Counted from the stretch's first letter, positions 9,542 to 17,829 are shown. The stretch: DNA of 64,000 bases from Pseudoteredinibacter isoporae (GCF_011602085.1 NZ_JAAONY010000001.1:1054001-1118000), one strand, 5' to 3'. Notes: generated by a model from the letters alone, not told the origin. Translations and numbers: made by a program.

Positions 9542-10315
9542 TTAGTGAGCATTGGCGACCTGCCCGCCATCCAGTACTATGGTGTGTCCGTTGACAAAGG
9601 CCGAGGCCCGCGAGCTTAAATAAATGGCTGTTCCGGCGGCATCTTCCGGTGTACCAATGCGACCGGCTGGAACGGAAGCGGCTGCGGCTTGCTCATCGTG
9701 ATCCAGAATAAAGGCCGTCATTTTGCTTGGGAAAAAGCCGGGCGCAATACCGTTCACCAGAATATCGTCTTTGATCAAGCGGGCGGCCATATGGCGAGTT
9801 AAGTGAATCACCGCAGCTTTACTCGCTGAGTAGGAATAGTTGTCCATGTTCGGATTGGTCAAACCGTTAATGGACGCGATGTTGATAATGCGGCTGCGAT
9901 CTTCGGCACTGGCGCCCTGACGAAGCAAGGGCAGCAGTTTTTGGCTCAAAAAGAAAATGGATTTGGTGTTTAAATCCATGACTCGATCCCAGCCTTGCTC
10001 GGTAAACTCGTCAATGCCTTGTCCCCAGGTCGCACCCGCGTTGTTTACCAGAATGTCCACTTGTGATTCCCGGGCCTGAATGTCAGCAACAAACTGCTCG
10101 ATGCCCTCCATGGTGCTGAGGTCGGAACTGATTGCAATGCACTCGCCCTGTTTGCTGAGTTCTTCGGCGGTGGCCTCCAGCTCGGCCTTTTTGCGGGCTG
10201 TGATGTAGGTTTTGGCGCCAGCGGCAACGAATCCCTGGGCAATCATGGCGCCAATTCCCCGTGAACCACCGGTAACAATGGCAACCTTACCCTGTAAATC
10301 AAATAGTGCCTGCAT
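9542..10315 (-). CDS. Short-chain dehydrogenase/reductase (SDR)
   Basis: A 257-residue classical SDR: TGGSRGIG nucleotide-binding loop near residue 16, NNAG near 91, the catalytic Ser followed by YSASK (Tyr and Lys), and IAPGFFPSKM after them. TARKKAEL after the second strand lacks an acidic residue at its end and carries Arg, which hints at NADP(H). The C-terminus FVNGHTIVLDGG is standard. AGGAGA precedes the ATG. The substrate is unknown; 3-oxoacyl or hydroxy-acid reductions are common in this subgroup. It stands alone, converging with the Mo-hydroxylase operon. Confidence 0.9.
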   Translation of the reverse strand: MQALFDLQGKVAIVTGGSRGIGAMIAQGFVAAGAKTYITARKKAELEATAEELSKQGECIAISSDLSTMEGIEQFVADIQARESQVDILVNNAGATWGQGIDEFTEQGWDRVMDLNTKSIFFLSQKLLPLLRQGASAEDRSRIINIASINGLTNPNMDNYSYSASKAAVIHLTRHMAARLIKDDILVNGIAPGFFPSKMTAFILDHDEQAAAASVPAGRIGTPEDAAGTAIYLSSRASAFVNGHTIVLDGGQVANAH

Positions 10316-10611
10316 GGCTGTCTCCTGGCTGGTTTTGAAAGAGGGCTCATTGTAAGAGCCAATAGTTATAGCGCCTAGGGTGAATACTGACAGGATGTCG
10401 CATTTAAAGAGTGCGTCAGTTGGCGATAAAAACGTGTTCTGGCTCTATGATTGACCGTTGGTTCGATGTTCGGGTTCTGCATCGATCAATTTGCCAAGTC
10501 CTTCACATTTCTTCTTGGCAAGCAGGCGTAGGATGCCCAGCTAACTCGATTTAAGCCCCTTGGGACTTTGCCGATAATAACAATAACCATTTGTGCATAA
10601 AGGGATGTTTC
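10316..10611. other. Intergenic stretch between divergent genes
   Basis: About 300 bases between the SDR gene (minus) and a small unknown gene (plus). It must hold both promoters. I see no convincing -35/-10 pair, repeat or small gene with a ribosome-binding site. Confidence 0.4.
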
Positions 10612-10983
10612 ATGCCAAATATTAGAGCTCAACGCGTCAAACAAGTTGAAATAGAAATGTACCGAGGCATCGTGTCTCATTTGGTGGTGGTGGCTCTGGG
10701 GCACTGTTGCCAACAGCACGACAGGGCTGCGCTTTGCCTTGCAAAAGATCAGCCCGATGCCGATCAGGGTATCTACGATTTCGAATTCTGTATGGGGCCG
10801 AGTCGTTGTAATTGCGGTGGTGAGTCGGAAAACTCCCTGGCGAGCTACCGTTTGCTGCGTCCTCAAACCGCCAGTCATACCTGGGTCGGATTTCCTCAGA
10901 ATCTACGTGCTGTTCGTATCATCTCCGAGCACAATACTCTGGTTAAGTACCTCGCCGATTCCAACATGGCTGAAGCAATCTGA
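10612..10983 (+). CDS. Small Cys-rich protein of unknown function
   Basis: A 123-residue protein I do not recognise. The ATG at 10612 is preceded by AAAGGG about eight bases upstream, which selects it over the longer frame. The chain is soluble, without signal peptide or membrane helix. It carries HCCQQHD near residue 30 and CMGPSRCNCGG near residue 60, with His and Cys spaced as in metal-binding sites. No paralogue lies in the window. The same strand continues into the phospholipase-D-like gene 114 bases on. The reading frame is probably real, but an antisense frame of similar length overlaps it. Confidence 0.55.
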   Translation: MPNIRAQRVKQVEIEMYRGIVSHLVVVALGHCCQQHDRAALCLAKDQPDADQGIYDFEFCMGPSRCNCGGESENSLASYRLLRPQTASHTWVGFPQNLRAVRIISEHNTLVKYLADSNMAEAI

Positions 10984-11097
10984 ATTCAGATTCAAGGCGT
11001 CAGCATCATTTTATTTCCCTGAACGCCAAGCCTTGTATTGTGCTTGGTGTCTCACTATCCTGAGCTTTCCACAGTTTTAGTGAATTTGGATAGCTCC

Positions 11098-11778
11098 ATG
11101 GAAAAAGCCCAGCTGGAATCATTTCTTTCCCAGTCCCTCAGCGATGAACGATTCGACAATCAGGAAAAGCGCGAGCTGCGAGGTTTTGTGTTGGATCTGG
11201 GTGAGGCCGATCGCAATTTTGTGCGTAACCGGGCTTTTGACCTGGCCCGTGATGCGATGGCCGATGAAGGCAGTGAGCCAACAGCGATTCTGGAATGGTT
11301 GCGGAAGGTCGTTAAGGTCTGCAAACAAGACAGTGGTTTTTATAAAGCCGAGCAGGCGTATTTCAGTCCGGGCACTAGTTGTCGGGAAGCCATCGTTCAG
11401 CAGATACGGGCCGCCCGGAAGCAAATTGAAATTTGTGTTTTCACCATTTCAGACGATGTGATTACAAAAGCAATTCTGGAAGCGCACCAACGAAATATAG
11501 ACGTCCGCATTATCAGTGATAATGATAAATCTCACGATTTGGGTAGCGATATTGAGCGCATGCAGGAGGCGGGTGTGCAGCTGCGTCTGGATCACAGTCC
11601 TTACCATATGCACCATAAGTTCGCGTTGTTTGATCGACGCTTGTTGATCAATGGTAGTTTTAACTGGACTCGCAGCGCCAGCACAAAAAATCAGGAAAAT
11701 ATTGTGCTGAGCTACGAGCGCATATTGTTGCGCGAGTTTTCGGTTTTGTTTGAACAGCTTTGGGAAGCTTATGAGTAA
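11098..11778 (+). CDS. Single-HKD phospholipase-D-like protein
   Basis: A 226-residue protein with an N-terminal helical region (about 1-85) and a C-terminal PLD-fold domain. The HKD motif is His172, Lys174 and Asp179 (HHKFALFD), followed by NGSFNWTRSA. With only one HKD it should act as a homodimer, as do Nuc-type endonucleases and mitochondrial cardiolipin hydrolase. There is no signal peptide, so it is cytoplasmic; a nuclease or phosphodiesterase role is more likely than lipid turnover, but this is inference. The ATG at 11098 is chosen; a GTG six codons upstream is possible and neither has a strong Shine-Dalgarno. Confidence 0.82.
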   Translation: MEKAQLESFLSQSLSDERFDNQEKRELRGFVLDLGEADRNFVRNRAFDLARDAMADEGSEPTAILEWLRKVVKVCKQDSGFYKAEQAYFSPGTSCREAIVQQIRAARKQIEICVFTISDDVITKAILEAHQRNIDVRIISDNDKSHDLGSDIERMQEAGVQLRLDHSPYHMHHKFALFDRRLLINGSFNWTRSASTKNQENIVLSYERILLREFSVLFEQLWEAYE

Positions 11779-11793
11779 ATTGCTTACGCTGAT

Positions 11794-12729
11794 TTACTGG
11801 CCGGCAGAAACAGCGCTGTGTTTTTCGACAAAACTCACAATGTTTTCAATAAAGGCCTCGGGCTCGAAGTAGAAGGCTGCAACATGAGTGCCCCAGGCTC
11901 CGTGTTTTTCATAGATCCAGTGATCGCTGGCCGGATCATCAAAGGCGCGATATTCGATGTCTGTTCGTAGGTTTTTCAAGGCTTCGGCATGCTCCAGACG
12001 AGTGACCGGATCGCCAACATCCTGTAGCAGTAGCGTCGGTAAGGTTTGCTGACGGGCGACGTCGAAAGCGGACGGTTCAAAGTCGCGCTGTTGCAAAGTG
12101 CTCCAGACGACCAGTTCGGCCAGCCATTCTGGAACACCGGTGCTGGCTTGTGCACCCAGCTCAAGAGCGTCTTTGGTATTGAGCATTGGGTCAAACAGAA
12201 TCAACCCCTGGCTTCGTGAATCGGCCTCGGCGAGGTGAATGACAGCGGCACCCCCCATGGATAAACCAAAACTGAAAATGGGCAGCTGTTGTGTATTTTT
12301 CAATTCAATTTGGTCCAGTGCGGCGATCAGATCAGGGCGTTCTGCGATGCCCATTCCCAATTCACCCTGCTCACTGCGAGCCGATGTTCCATGGTTGCGC
12401 AAATCGATGGCCAATAGAGACATATCTTTAGCCAAAAGAGCTTTGTACATTTCCAGCGAGTTTGGGAATCGACCTTCTTTGGAACCGTTCGCACCATGCA
12501 CCATCAACAGAATGGCTTTGGGATTTTCCGCCGGCATCCACCAGCCGTGAAGCTTTACTGCTTCGTCTTCGGGCTCAAAATAGATGTCCTCATAAGCAAT
12601 GCCTAAATCCCCAGGGGTTTGTTTGGGTGTTTGGTTTTTGGCCGCGAGCATGTGATTGGGCAGTATCAGTCCAACAACCACGCAGGCACCGAGTAATAAA
12701 ATGGCGAGCCCTATACTGAGCTTTTTCAT
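11794..12729 (-). CDS. Membrane-anchored alpha/beta hydrolase
   Basis: A 311-residue serine hydrolase of the BAAT/YqkD-like type. The N-terminus (MKKLSIGLAILLLGACVVVG) is either a signal anchor or a lipoprotein signal with LGAC as lipobox. The catalytic domain shows VHGANGSKEGRF (oxyanion region), IDLRNHG, the nucleophile elbow FGLSMGG, a C-terminal Asp in QDVGDPVTRLEHA and a His in SDHWIYEKHG. The start at 12729 has AAGGA eight bases upstream; a longer frame reaching 12828 lacks one. It probably acts in the periplasm or at the membrane on a small ester; the substrate is unknown. Confidence 0.87.
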   Translation of the reverse strand: MKKLSIGLAILLLGACVVVGLILPNHMLAAKNQTPKQTPGDLGIAYEDIYFEPEDEAVKLHGWWMPAENPKAILLMVHGANGSKEGRFPNSLEMYKALLAKDMSLLAIDLRNHGTSARSEQGELGMGIAERPDLIAALDQIELKNTQQLPIFSFGLSMGGAAVIHLAEADSRSQGLILFDPMLNTKDALELGAQASTGVPEWLAELVVWSTLQQRDFEPSAFDVARQQTLPTLLLQDVGDPVTRLEHAEALKNLRTDIEYRAFDDPASDHWIYEKHGAWGTHVAAFYFEPEAFIENIVSFVEKHSAVSAGQ

Positions 12730-12937
12730 GGAAAGGTCCTTATGAGTGTTTATTTTTCTTGATGGTATTTTCGCCTGGTTGGATAAGCTATGGCATTGCG
12801 TGCCAGCATTACCGATAATAGTGATCAATCGCTGCCCCGGTCAATCTATCGTCAGAATAGGCCAGTGAGCCCGAGCGTAAAATTGGGCATAATGCAGTGC
12901 TAATACAAATGAAATCAGGCCTGATCAGAGACTTATC

Positions 12938-13582
12938 GTGAAATTTCAAGTTATTCCCGTGACCCCTTACCAACAAAACTGCAGCCTGTTGTGGTGTGAA
13001 AAAACCATGGAGGGCGTCGTCGTTGATCCGGGCGGTGATCTGGATCGTATCAAACAAGTCGTGCAGCAGCAGGGAATCAAGCTGGTAAAAATTATTAACA
13101 CCCATGCCCATCTCGATCATGTGGGAGGTGTGGCGGCGTTGGCCGAAGAATTGGATTTGCCCATTGAGGGCCCTCATCTGGAAGACGATTTCTGGATTCA
13201 GTCGCTCCCCAATCAAGCTCAAATGATGGGCTTTCCTCCGGCCAGCACTTTTGTTCCAAATCGCTGGTTGGAGCAGGGCGATGACATTCGTTTTGGCGAT
13301 GAAGTTCTGGAAGTTCGCCATTGCCCAGGGCACACACCCGGGCATGTGATTTTCTTTCATCGAGAAACCAAACTGGCGATTGTTGGCGATGTTTTATTTC
13401 AGGGCTCCATCGGCCGAACGGATTTTCCACGTGGGGATTTTGATACGTTAGTGAAATCCATTCGTGAACAATTATGGACGCTGGGTGACGATGTAAGCTT
13501 TATTCCCGGGCATGGTCCGATGTCGACATTTGGGCATGAGCGTAAAACCAATCCATTTGTTTCCGATAAAAATTTCGGTTAG
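12938..13582 (+). CDS. MBL-fold metallohydrolase (glyoxalase II-like, YcbL type)
   Basis: A 214-residue metallo-beta-lactamase-fold enzyme with the full dinuclear metal set: THAHLDHVGG (HxHxDH), CPGHTPGH, VGDVLF (Asp) and IPGHGP. Length and the RTDFPRGDF segment match the YcbL-type single-domain subgroup of the glyoxalase II family, which hydrolyses thioesters such as S-lactoylglutathione. The start codon is GTG (12938). It is followed 42 bases later by a hotdog thioesterase, so the pair may act on related thioesters; that link is inference. Confidence 0.9.
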   Translation: MKFQVIPVTPYQQNCSLLWCEKTMEGVVVDPGGDLDRIKQVVQQQGIKLVKIINTHAHLDHVGGVAALAEELDLPIEGPHLEDDFWIQSLPNQAQMMGFPPASTFVPNRWLEQGDDIRFGDEVLEVRHCPGHTPGHVIFFHRETKLAIVGDVLFQGSIGRTDFPRGDFDTLVKSIREQLWTLGDDVSFIPGHGPMSTFGHERKTNPFVSDKNFG

Positions 13583-13624
13583 TTAAAAAACAAATCCTAA
13601 TGAGTAGCAATAGCAGAGAACGTT

Positions 13625-14059
13625 ATGACTGAGCGTATTTGGTTTTCAGAACCAAACATTGAAGATTTTTCCAAGGGCCATAAAAACACAGCAGTTGATG
13701 CGATGGGTATCAAGGTTACGGAAATTGGTGACGATTACATTCGCGGCACCATGCCGGCAGACCATCGAACTTTTCAGCCATTTGGTTTAATTCACGGCGG
13801 TGCCAATGTGGTTTTGGCCGAAACTTTGGGCAGCATTGGCGCAAACCTGGTTATCGATCCGAGCAAGGAATTCAGTGTTGGTCAGGAAGTGAATGCAAAC
13901 CATGTGCGTGGTGTTCGAGAGGGCTATGTGACCGGAACTGCGAAGTTAGCCTATCGCGGTCGCAGTTCCCAGGTGTGGGAAATTCATATCGAAGATGATA
14001 AAGGGCGCCTAAGTTGTATTTCCCGTTTGACGATGGCGGTAGTGCCACTCAAACGCTAG
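13625..14059 (+). CDS. PaaI/YdiI-type hotdog thioesterase
   Basis: A 144-residue single hotdog domain. FQPFGLIHGGANVVLAETLGS is the long helix and catalytic loop with the Glu of the PaaI/YdiI family (Glu in AETLGS), followed by VGQEVNANHVRGVREG. YdiI-like enzymes cleave aromatic or acyl CoA thioesters (for example DHNA-CoA). It lies on the same strand as the upstream metallohydrolase and converges, with four bases between stops, on a second hotdog gene. Confidence 0.9.
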   Translation: MTERIWFSEPNIEDFSKGHKNTAVDAMGIKVTEIGDDYIRGTMPADHRTFQPFGLIHGGANVVLAETLGSIGANLVIDPSKEFSVGQEVNANHVRGVREGYVTGTAKLAYRGRSSQVWEIHIEDDKGRLSCISRLTMAVVPLKR

Positions 14060-14063
14060 GTGA

Positions 14064-14510
14064 TCATTCGGTTTTGCGCAGCACGGATTCCATGGCGCTG
14101 CGCAAAGCTGGCGGAATCTCCACCGCCGCGCGACTCTCGCGATCTATCCAGACGTGTGTGAAATGTCCTTGTGCCGCTGCTTCGTCGTCGCCAGGAGCAA
14201 ACAGGGCTGCAGCATATTGCACAGAACTGCGACCGATTTTATTAACGCGCACGCCCACATCGATGTTTTGGTGCTCGGGCCAACCCAGCTCTTTAAAATA
14301 ATCACAGCCGGAATTGACGATCAGACCGATGATTGGGTCGTCAGCCATGTTTAAGCCGCCTTCCTGATGCAAAAATAAATTAACCGCGTTGTCGATAAAT
14401 TGGCTGTGGATATTATTATTCAGATGCCCGTAAATATCGTTGTCCTGAAATTTGGTGCTCATCTGGGTGAACCAAAAATAATCGCTGCGAGAGTCTGCGG
14501 ATGGTTTCAT
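14064..14510 (-). CDS. 4HBT-type acyl-CoA thioesterase
   Basis: A 148-residue hotdog protein of the FadM/YbgC-like (4-hydroxybenzoyl-CoA thioesterase) group. TKFQDNDIYGHLNNNIHSQFID carries the Asp of the family active site and the following NN turn at the start of the long helix. It likely hydrolyses acyl-CoA in the cytoplasm. It stands alone on the minus strand, 35 bases downstream of the hydroxylase gene end, and could be cotranscribed with that gene. The substrate cannot be predicted. Confidence 0.87.
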   Translation of the reverse strand: MKPSADSRSDYFWFTQMSTKFQDNDIYGHLNNNIHSQFIDNAVNLFLHQEGGLNMADDPIIGLIVNSGCDYFKELGWPEHQNIDVGVRVNKIGRSSVQYAAALFAPGDDEAAAQGHFTHVWIDRESRAAVEIPPALRSAMESVLRKTE

Positions 14511-14545
14511 ATTGTTATGCCTGGCTGAAAACGGATATTCGGAAA

Positions 14546-15703
14546 TTAGGCCTGATACGATTTAATGCTGTGTAATAACTTGGCGACAGCATCGCGTTCA
14601 GCTTCGCTCAGTTCCGGGCGCCAGATTTCAAAAATCAACACCACTCGTTCAGAGTCAGAATCATTCCAGGCTTCATGTTCAATGGAATCATCAAAGATCA
14701 TAAGCTTGCCTTCCTGCCATTGGCGGCTTTCATTGCCACAACGCAGGGCTCCGCAGTTTTCAGGAATGATCAACGGTAAATGACAAATCAGGCGAGTGTT
14801 TAAAAAGCCATGGTGTGGATCTATGCGTGTTTTTGGGCGCAAACGGGAAAAGAGAACATTGGGTGAGCTGCCGGGTACCGTGGCAAAAGGAACTGTATCC
14901 AGGGCTTTGAGGGTATTTGGAAAATGTCCTTTGGCGCTTTCTTGCAGGTCGCCACTTTTCCAGAGATAGAATGCGCCCCAGTCGTCGTTATCCCAATTAC
15001 TGCTTTGACTCAGTGTGGGAACTTCCTCGCTGCTTTGCAGATACGGTTCAAAGCTGACCCCCTTGGCCAGTACCGCTTCCAATTCCTGTTTGATCGTCGC
15101 GGTGGCGGATTCGAGTTGCTCTACCCATTCAAAGTTCTCGGTATCAAAAAATTGAATATGGGGTAGCTGTGGAAAGAAAAATTTGGAGGGTTGCTGGGGA
15201 TAGAACTGCTTCTTGCCCATGCTGATGTCCAACGCTTCCTGGAAACGTGGGCCGGTGTTCTCGGGCTTCAGGCCAAGGGCGTTAACTTGCTCTTGCAAAT
15301 AGCCCAGTTGTTCGTTTTCAACGCTTTGGTAATTGGCTTGGGCTCGGGGAACCTGAGCGCGCAGATCCGGCGCGAGCTGGGGGTTCTGTTCGGCTTGAAT
15401 CAGAAAGCCCTGATAGAATTCAGCCGCGGTGGTTTTTTCTCCGCCATGCCAAAGATTATCCGCTTTGAACAGCAGGGCCTGGGGATTTTGGGGCTGCAGT
15501 TGTAGCGCCCGGTTCACAGCATCCAGTGCGCCTTGTGAGTCCTTGGCATTGCCACACGCGAAGGCCAATCCAAGCCAAACGCCCGCATTGGCTTGGGCCT
15601 GTGGATGTTGCAATGCGGTTTGGAATAATTGTTTGGCCTGTTTGGCCTGGCCGCTGCGCAGGGCCTGGGAGGCTTGATTCAGCTGTTCTTGTAAGGCTTG
15701 CAT
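14546..15703 (-). CDS. TPR protein with aspartyl/asparaginyl beta-hydroxylase domain
   Basis: A 385-residue two-part protein. The first 150 residues are TPR-like helical repeats (ANAGVWLGLAFACGNAKDSQ, ALDAVNRALQLQPQNPQALL). The C-terminal domain (about 170-370) is an Asp/Asn beta-hydroxylase-type 2-oxoglutarate/Fe(II) oxygenase: IDPHHGFLNTRL supplies the first His, IPENCGALRCG the middle, and FDDSIEHEAWN the second His with RVVLIFEIWRP as the final strand. These enzymes hydroxylate Asp/Asn side chains of proteins or, in bacteria, peptide or lipid groups. The target is unknown; the TPR part suggests a protein partner. Confidence 0.88.
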   Translation of the reverse strand: MQALQEQLNQASQALRSGQAKQAKQLFQTALQHPQAQANAGVWLGLAFACGNAKDSQGALDAVNRALQLQPQNPQALLFKADNLWHGGEKTTAAEFYQGFLIQAEQNPQLAPDLRAQVPRAQANYQSVENEQLGYLQEQVNALGLKPENTGPRFQEALDISMGKKQFYPQQPSKFFFPQLPHIQFFDTENFEWVEQLESATATIKQELEAVLAKGVSFEPYLQSSEEVPTLSQSSNWDNDDWGAFYLWKSGDLQESAKGHFPNTLKALDTVPFATVPGSSPNVLFSRLRPKTRIDPHHGFLNTRLICHLPLIIPENCGALRCGNESRQWQEGKLMIFDDSIEHEAWNDSDSERVVLIFEIWRPELSEAERDAVAKLLHSIKSYQA

Positions 15704-15756
15704 GACTCACTTCTTATTGTTCGAAACGAAACGTCTAAGAGTAGAGCCTGTGACAT

Positions 15757-15787
15757 GCCGGCACAAGCTTTTTAGGCTAGTGCCGGC
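15757..15787. repeat. 8-base inverted repeat upstream of the hydroxylase gene
   Basis: GCCGGCAC (15757-15764) and GTGCCGGC (15780-15787) are perfectly complementary with a 15-base loop. There is no T-run after it on either strand, so it is not an ordinary terminator. It sits about 55 bases before the TPR-hydroxylase start and could be an operator or a hairpin protecting the DUF4097 transcript end. Confidence 0.45.
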
Positions 15788-15826
15788 GGGCTTTTATGCC
15801 GGGTTTCGACCCTGTACGCTTTCCAT

Positions 15827-16768
15827 TCAATGCGCTTTCAATTCGATACGAGCGCTGACACTGGTAATTCGAACATCGGCTGAGCCGTCATTGAGTGTCA
15901 TGTCCAGAGAGCGACCCGGTCCATACTGTGGGCGTACGGCTTCATGATCGCTCAGATCATTTCTGATTCTTCCGCCAGCGTGGTTGCGCAAACTGAAATC
16001 TGCGGAGACATCGGCATCCAGATTTAAGGTAATGCGGCCACTGACCGAGTCGATGCTGACGTCGGCATTGGGCAGGAGTTTGTCAATGGTGATGTCAGCG
16101 CGGGCATTCGCAGTTTGAATGCGCAGGTCGCTGACTTCTTTGGATTCCAGTTCGATCACCGAATTAACCGATTCCAATTCAATGACCGGGGCATCGGTGG
16201 TGCTGGTGATTGGCCCGTTGACGGTTTTGATCTCCAGTGAACCGCTGGAGTTTCTGTCTTCGATACCGCCATTAATGCTTTGGATTTCAATCTGGCCATT
16301 AAGATTTTCGACGGTCACATGGCCATTGATGGTCTCCAATCGAATTTCTTCGCTCAGGGATTCGGCTTTAATGCTGCCGTTGACGGTTTCCACAATGCTG
16401 CCGCCGTGTACATCACTGATGTCGAAATCGACCAGTACACCTTCGCCGAATAATTTACTGTTTCTGGGAATGTAGAACGTCAGTTCTGAACCCTTCGAAT
16501 GTCTCGGATACTTACCGCGTGGCACGTCCACCTCGAAGATTACTCGTCGACCCTGTCTTTCGAACTCGTAGCCCTCGGCTTCATCATCCAGCTTGCCGCT
16601 GACCTTGACCTGGTTTTTGTCCCAGCCAATGATGGTGATGTTGCCGCGCATATTGTCGATATAAACTCGGCCATTGGATTCGGCATCCAGGGATTTATCA
16701 ATGCTTTGACCGGCAATGGCGGCACTGGAAAGAACAGCTAAACCAAAAGTTAAAATTGCTTGCTTCAT
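15827..16768 (-). CDS. Exported DUF4097-type beta-solenoid protein
   Basis: A 313-residue exported protein. The signal peptide is MKQAILTFGLAVLSSAAIA. The body is beta-strand rich; five turns repeat the pattern E-[TS]-[VI]-N-G-x-[IV] with the Asn at residues 130, 148, 166, 184 and 202, an exact 18-residue period that predicts a regular solenoid. Such proteins are often third in ECF-sigma operons; their function is not established. The ATG at 16768 is chosen because AAGG lies eight bases upstream, overlapped by a GTG three codons earlier. It follows the anti-sigma stop by about ten bases. Confidence 0.85.
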   Translation of the reverse strand: MKQAILTFGLAVLSSAAIAGQSIDKSLDAESNGRVYIDNMRGNITIIGWDKNQVKVSGKLDDEAEGYEFERQGRRVIFEVDVPRGKYPRHSKGSELTFYIPRNSKLFGEGVLVDFDISDVHGGSIVETVNGSIKAESLSEEIRLETINGHVTVENLNGQIEIQSINGGIEDRNSSGSLEIKTVNGPITSTTDAPVIELESVNSVIELESKEVSDLRIQTANARADITIDKLLPNADVSIDSVSGRITLNLDADVSADFSLRNHAGGRIRNDLSDHEAVRPQYGPGRSLDMTLNDGSADVRITSVSARIELKAH

Positions 16769-16778
16769 TTTGTTCACC

Positions 16779-17273
16779 TTAAATTTGTTGCCATTGTGGT
16801 GCGTGAACCTTGTTGATCAGGTCCAATTGTTGTTGGTACACATTGCCCAGCATCCGAATCAGAACCGCGTTGTCCGGATCATTTTCAAGGGCTGTGCGCA
16901 GGCTCTTGGCGGCCTCCTCCATATCATGTAGCTGTTGTTGCCAGTCGCTGACCAGCGCTTCCTGACCTTGATAACGTACCAGCATTTGTTGTTTTTCCTG
17001 CTCGTAGGTTTCCACCAGAGCGGCAATGCTGTCGTTCAATTGCGGTTCGCTGTTCGAGCTGAAATCGGTTTTGATCAACAGCACAGCCGCCAGTACCGAT
17101 GCGGCGCTGCTCAGGGCTATTTTGCTGTTGATCGACAAGCCCCAGGTTCTTTTTTGCTGCTCTTGATTAATGGCTTGTTCAATGCCGGGCCACAGGTCTT
17201 TACCAGGGTTGATCTCTTCCGGACATTGGCTTTCGTCAGCCAGTAATTCATCCAATGTTCTATTCTGCTTCAT
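16779..17273 (-). CDS. Putative membrane anti-sigma factor
   Basis: A 164-residue protein with a hydrophilic N-terminus (1-48), one membrane helix (about 49-66, KIALSSAASVLAAVLLIK) and a C-terminal periplasmic coiled coil (about 80-150, rich in E/Q). Sequence family is not obvious, but gene order after an ECF sigma gene, a 14-base overlap with it and the single-span topology fit an anti-sigma factor that holds the sigma at the membrane. No zinc-binding HxxxCxxC motif is present, so it would not be a classical ZAS protein. Confidence 0.7.
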   Translation of the reverse strand: MKQNRTLDELLADESQCPEEINPGKDLWPGIEQAINQEQQKRTWGLSINSKIALSSAASVLAAVLLIKTDFSSNSEPQLNDSIAALVETYEQEKQQMLVRYQGQEALVSDWQQQLHDMEEAAKSLRTALENDPDNAVLIRMLGNVYQQQLDLINKVHAPQWQQI

Positions 17274-17829
17274 GGTCTAGCCACTCCTGCAATAAATTGC
17301 GTGCGCGATGGTACTGCGCGCGACTTGCGCCTGATGAAATGCCCAGCATTTCGGCGATTTCCACATGGCGATAACCTTCAACACCGTGCAGAGTAAAAAC
17401 AACCCTGGCTCGTTCAGGCAGCCGACAGAGCAGCTTATCGAGGCTTGAAAGCTCGATGTTGTCCTGTTCCAGGCTTGGGCCATGGGCCTCGGGTATCGAT
17501 TCTTCCTCTTGGCTGAAGACCAGCTTCAGCCAGGATTTGTGCTTGCGCAGGTAATCCAGGGTGGTTCGGCTCGCCAGGGTATGTAGCCAGGTACTGAAAC
17601 GACTTTGCTTGTTAAACGTGTCGAGTTTTCGCCAGGCCTTAATAAAGGCCTCCTGGGTGCATTCCTCAGCGGATTCCGGGTTGGCAGTCATGCGCAGACA
17701 CAGGGCGTAAACCCGTTTGTAGTGTCGCTCATAGAGCTGCTTGAAGGCCCGGCTATCGCCGCTGGCTGCCTGATCCACCAGAGGGCTGTCTGGATCTTCT
17801 CCAGCATAGGCTTCTGCAACAGCCGTCAT
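17260..17829 (-). CDS. ECF-family RNA polymerase sigma factor
   Basis: A 189-residue extracytoplasmic-function sigma factor. Region 2 spans about 25-95 (FKQLYERHYKRVYALCLRM, AEECTQEAFIKAWRKLDTF, FSTWLHTLASRTTLDYLRK) and region 4 about 130-180 (LPERARVVFTLHGVEGYRHVEIAEMLGISSGASRAQYHRAR). The ATG at 17829 has TAGGAGA just upstream; an in-frame start at 17895 lacks one. First gene of the operon with the anti-sigma candidate and DUF4097 protein. By analogy it is released by an envelope signal and activates its own promoter. Confidence 0.93.
   Translation of the reverse strand: MTAVAEAYAGEDPDSPLVDQAASGDSRAFKQLYERHYKRVYALCLRMTANPESAEECTQEAFIKAWRKLDTFNKQSRFSTWLHTLASRTTLDYLRKHKSWLKLVFSQEEESIPEAHGPSLEQDNIELSSLDKLLCRLPERARVVFTLHGVEGYRHVEIAEMLGISSGASRAQYHRARNLLQEWLDHEAE

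Noticed and set aside
10486-10878. 130-codon minus-strand frame opposite the small Cys-rich gene
   Set aside because: No Shine-Dalgarno at its start, and the plus-strand frame has a good one plus clustered Cys and His.
15704-15826. Ordinary terminator after the DUF4097 gene
   Set aside because: There is a good palindrome (15757-15787) but no T-run on the minus strand.
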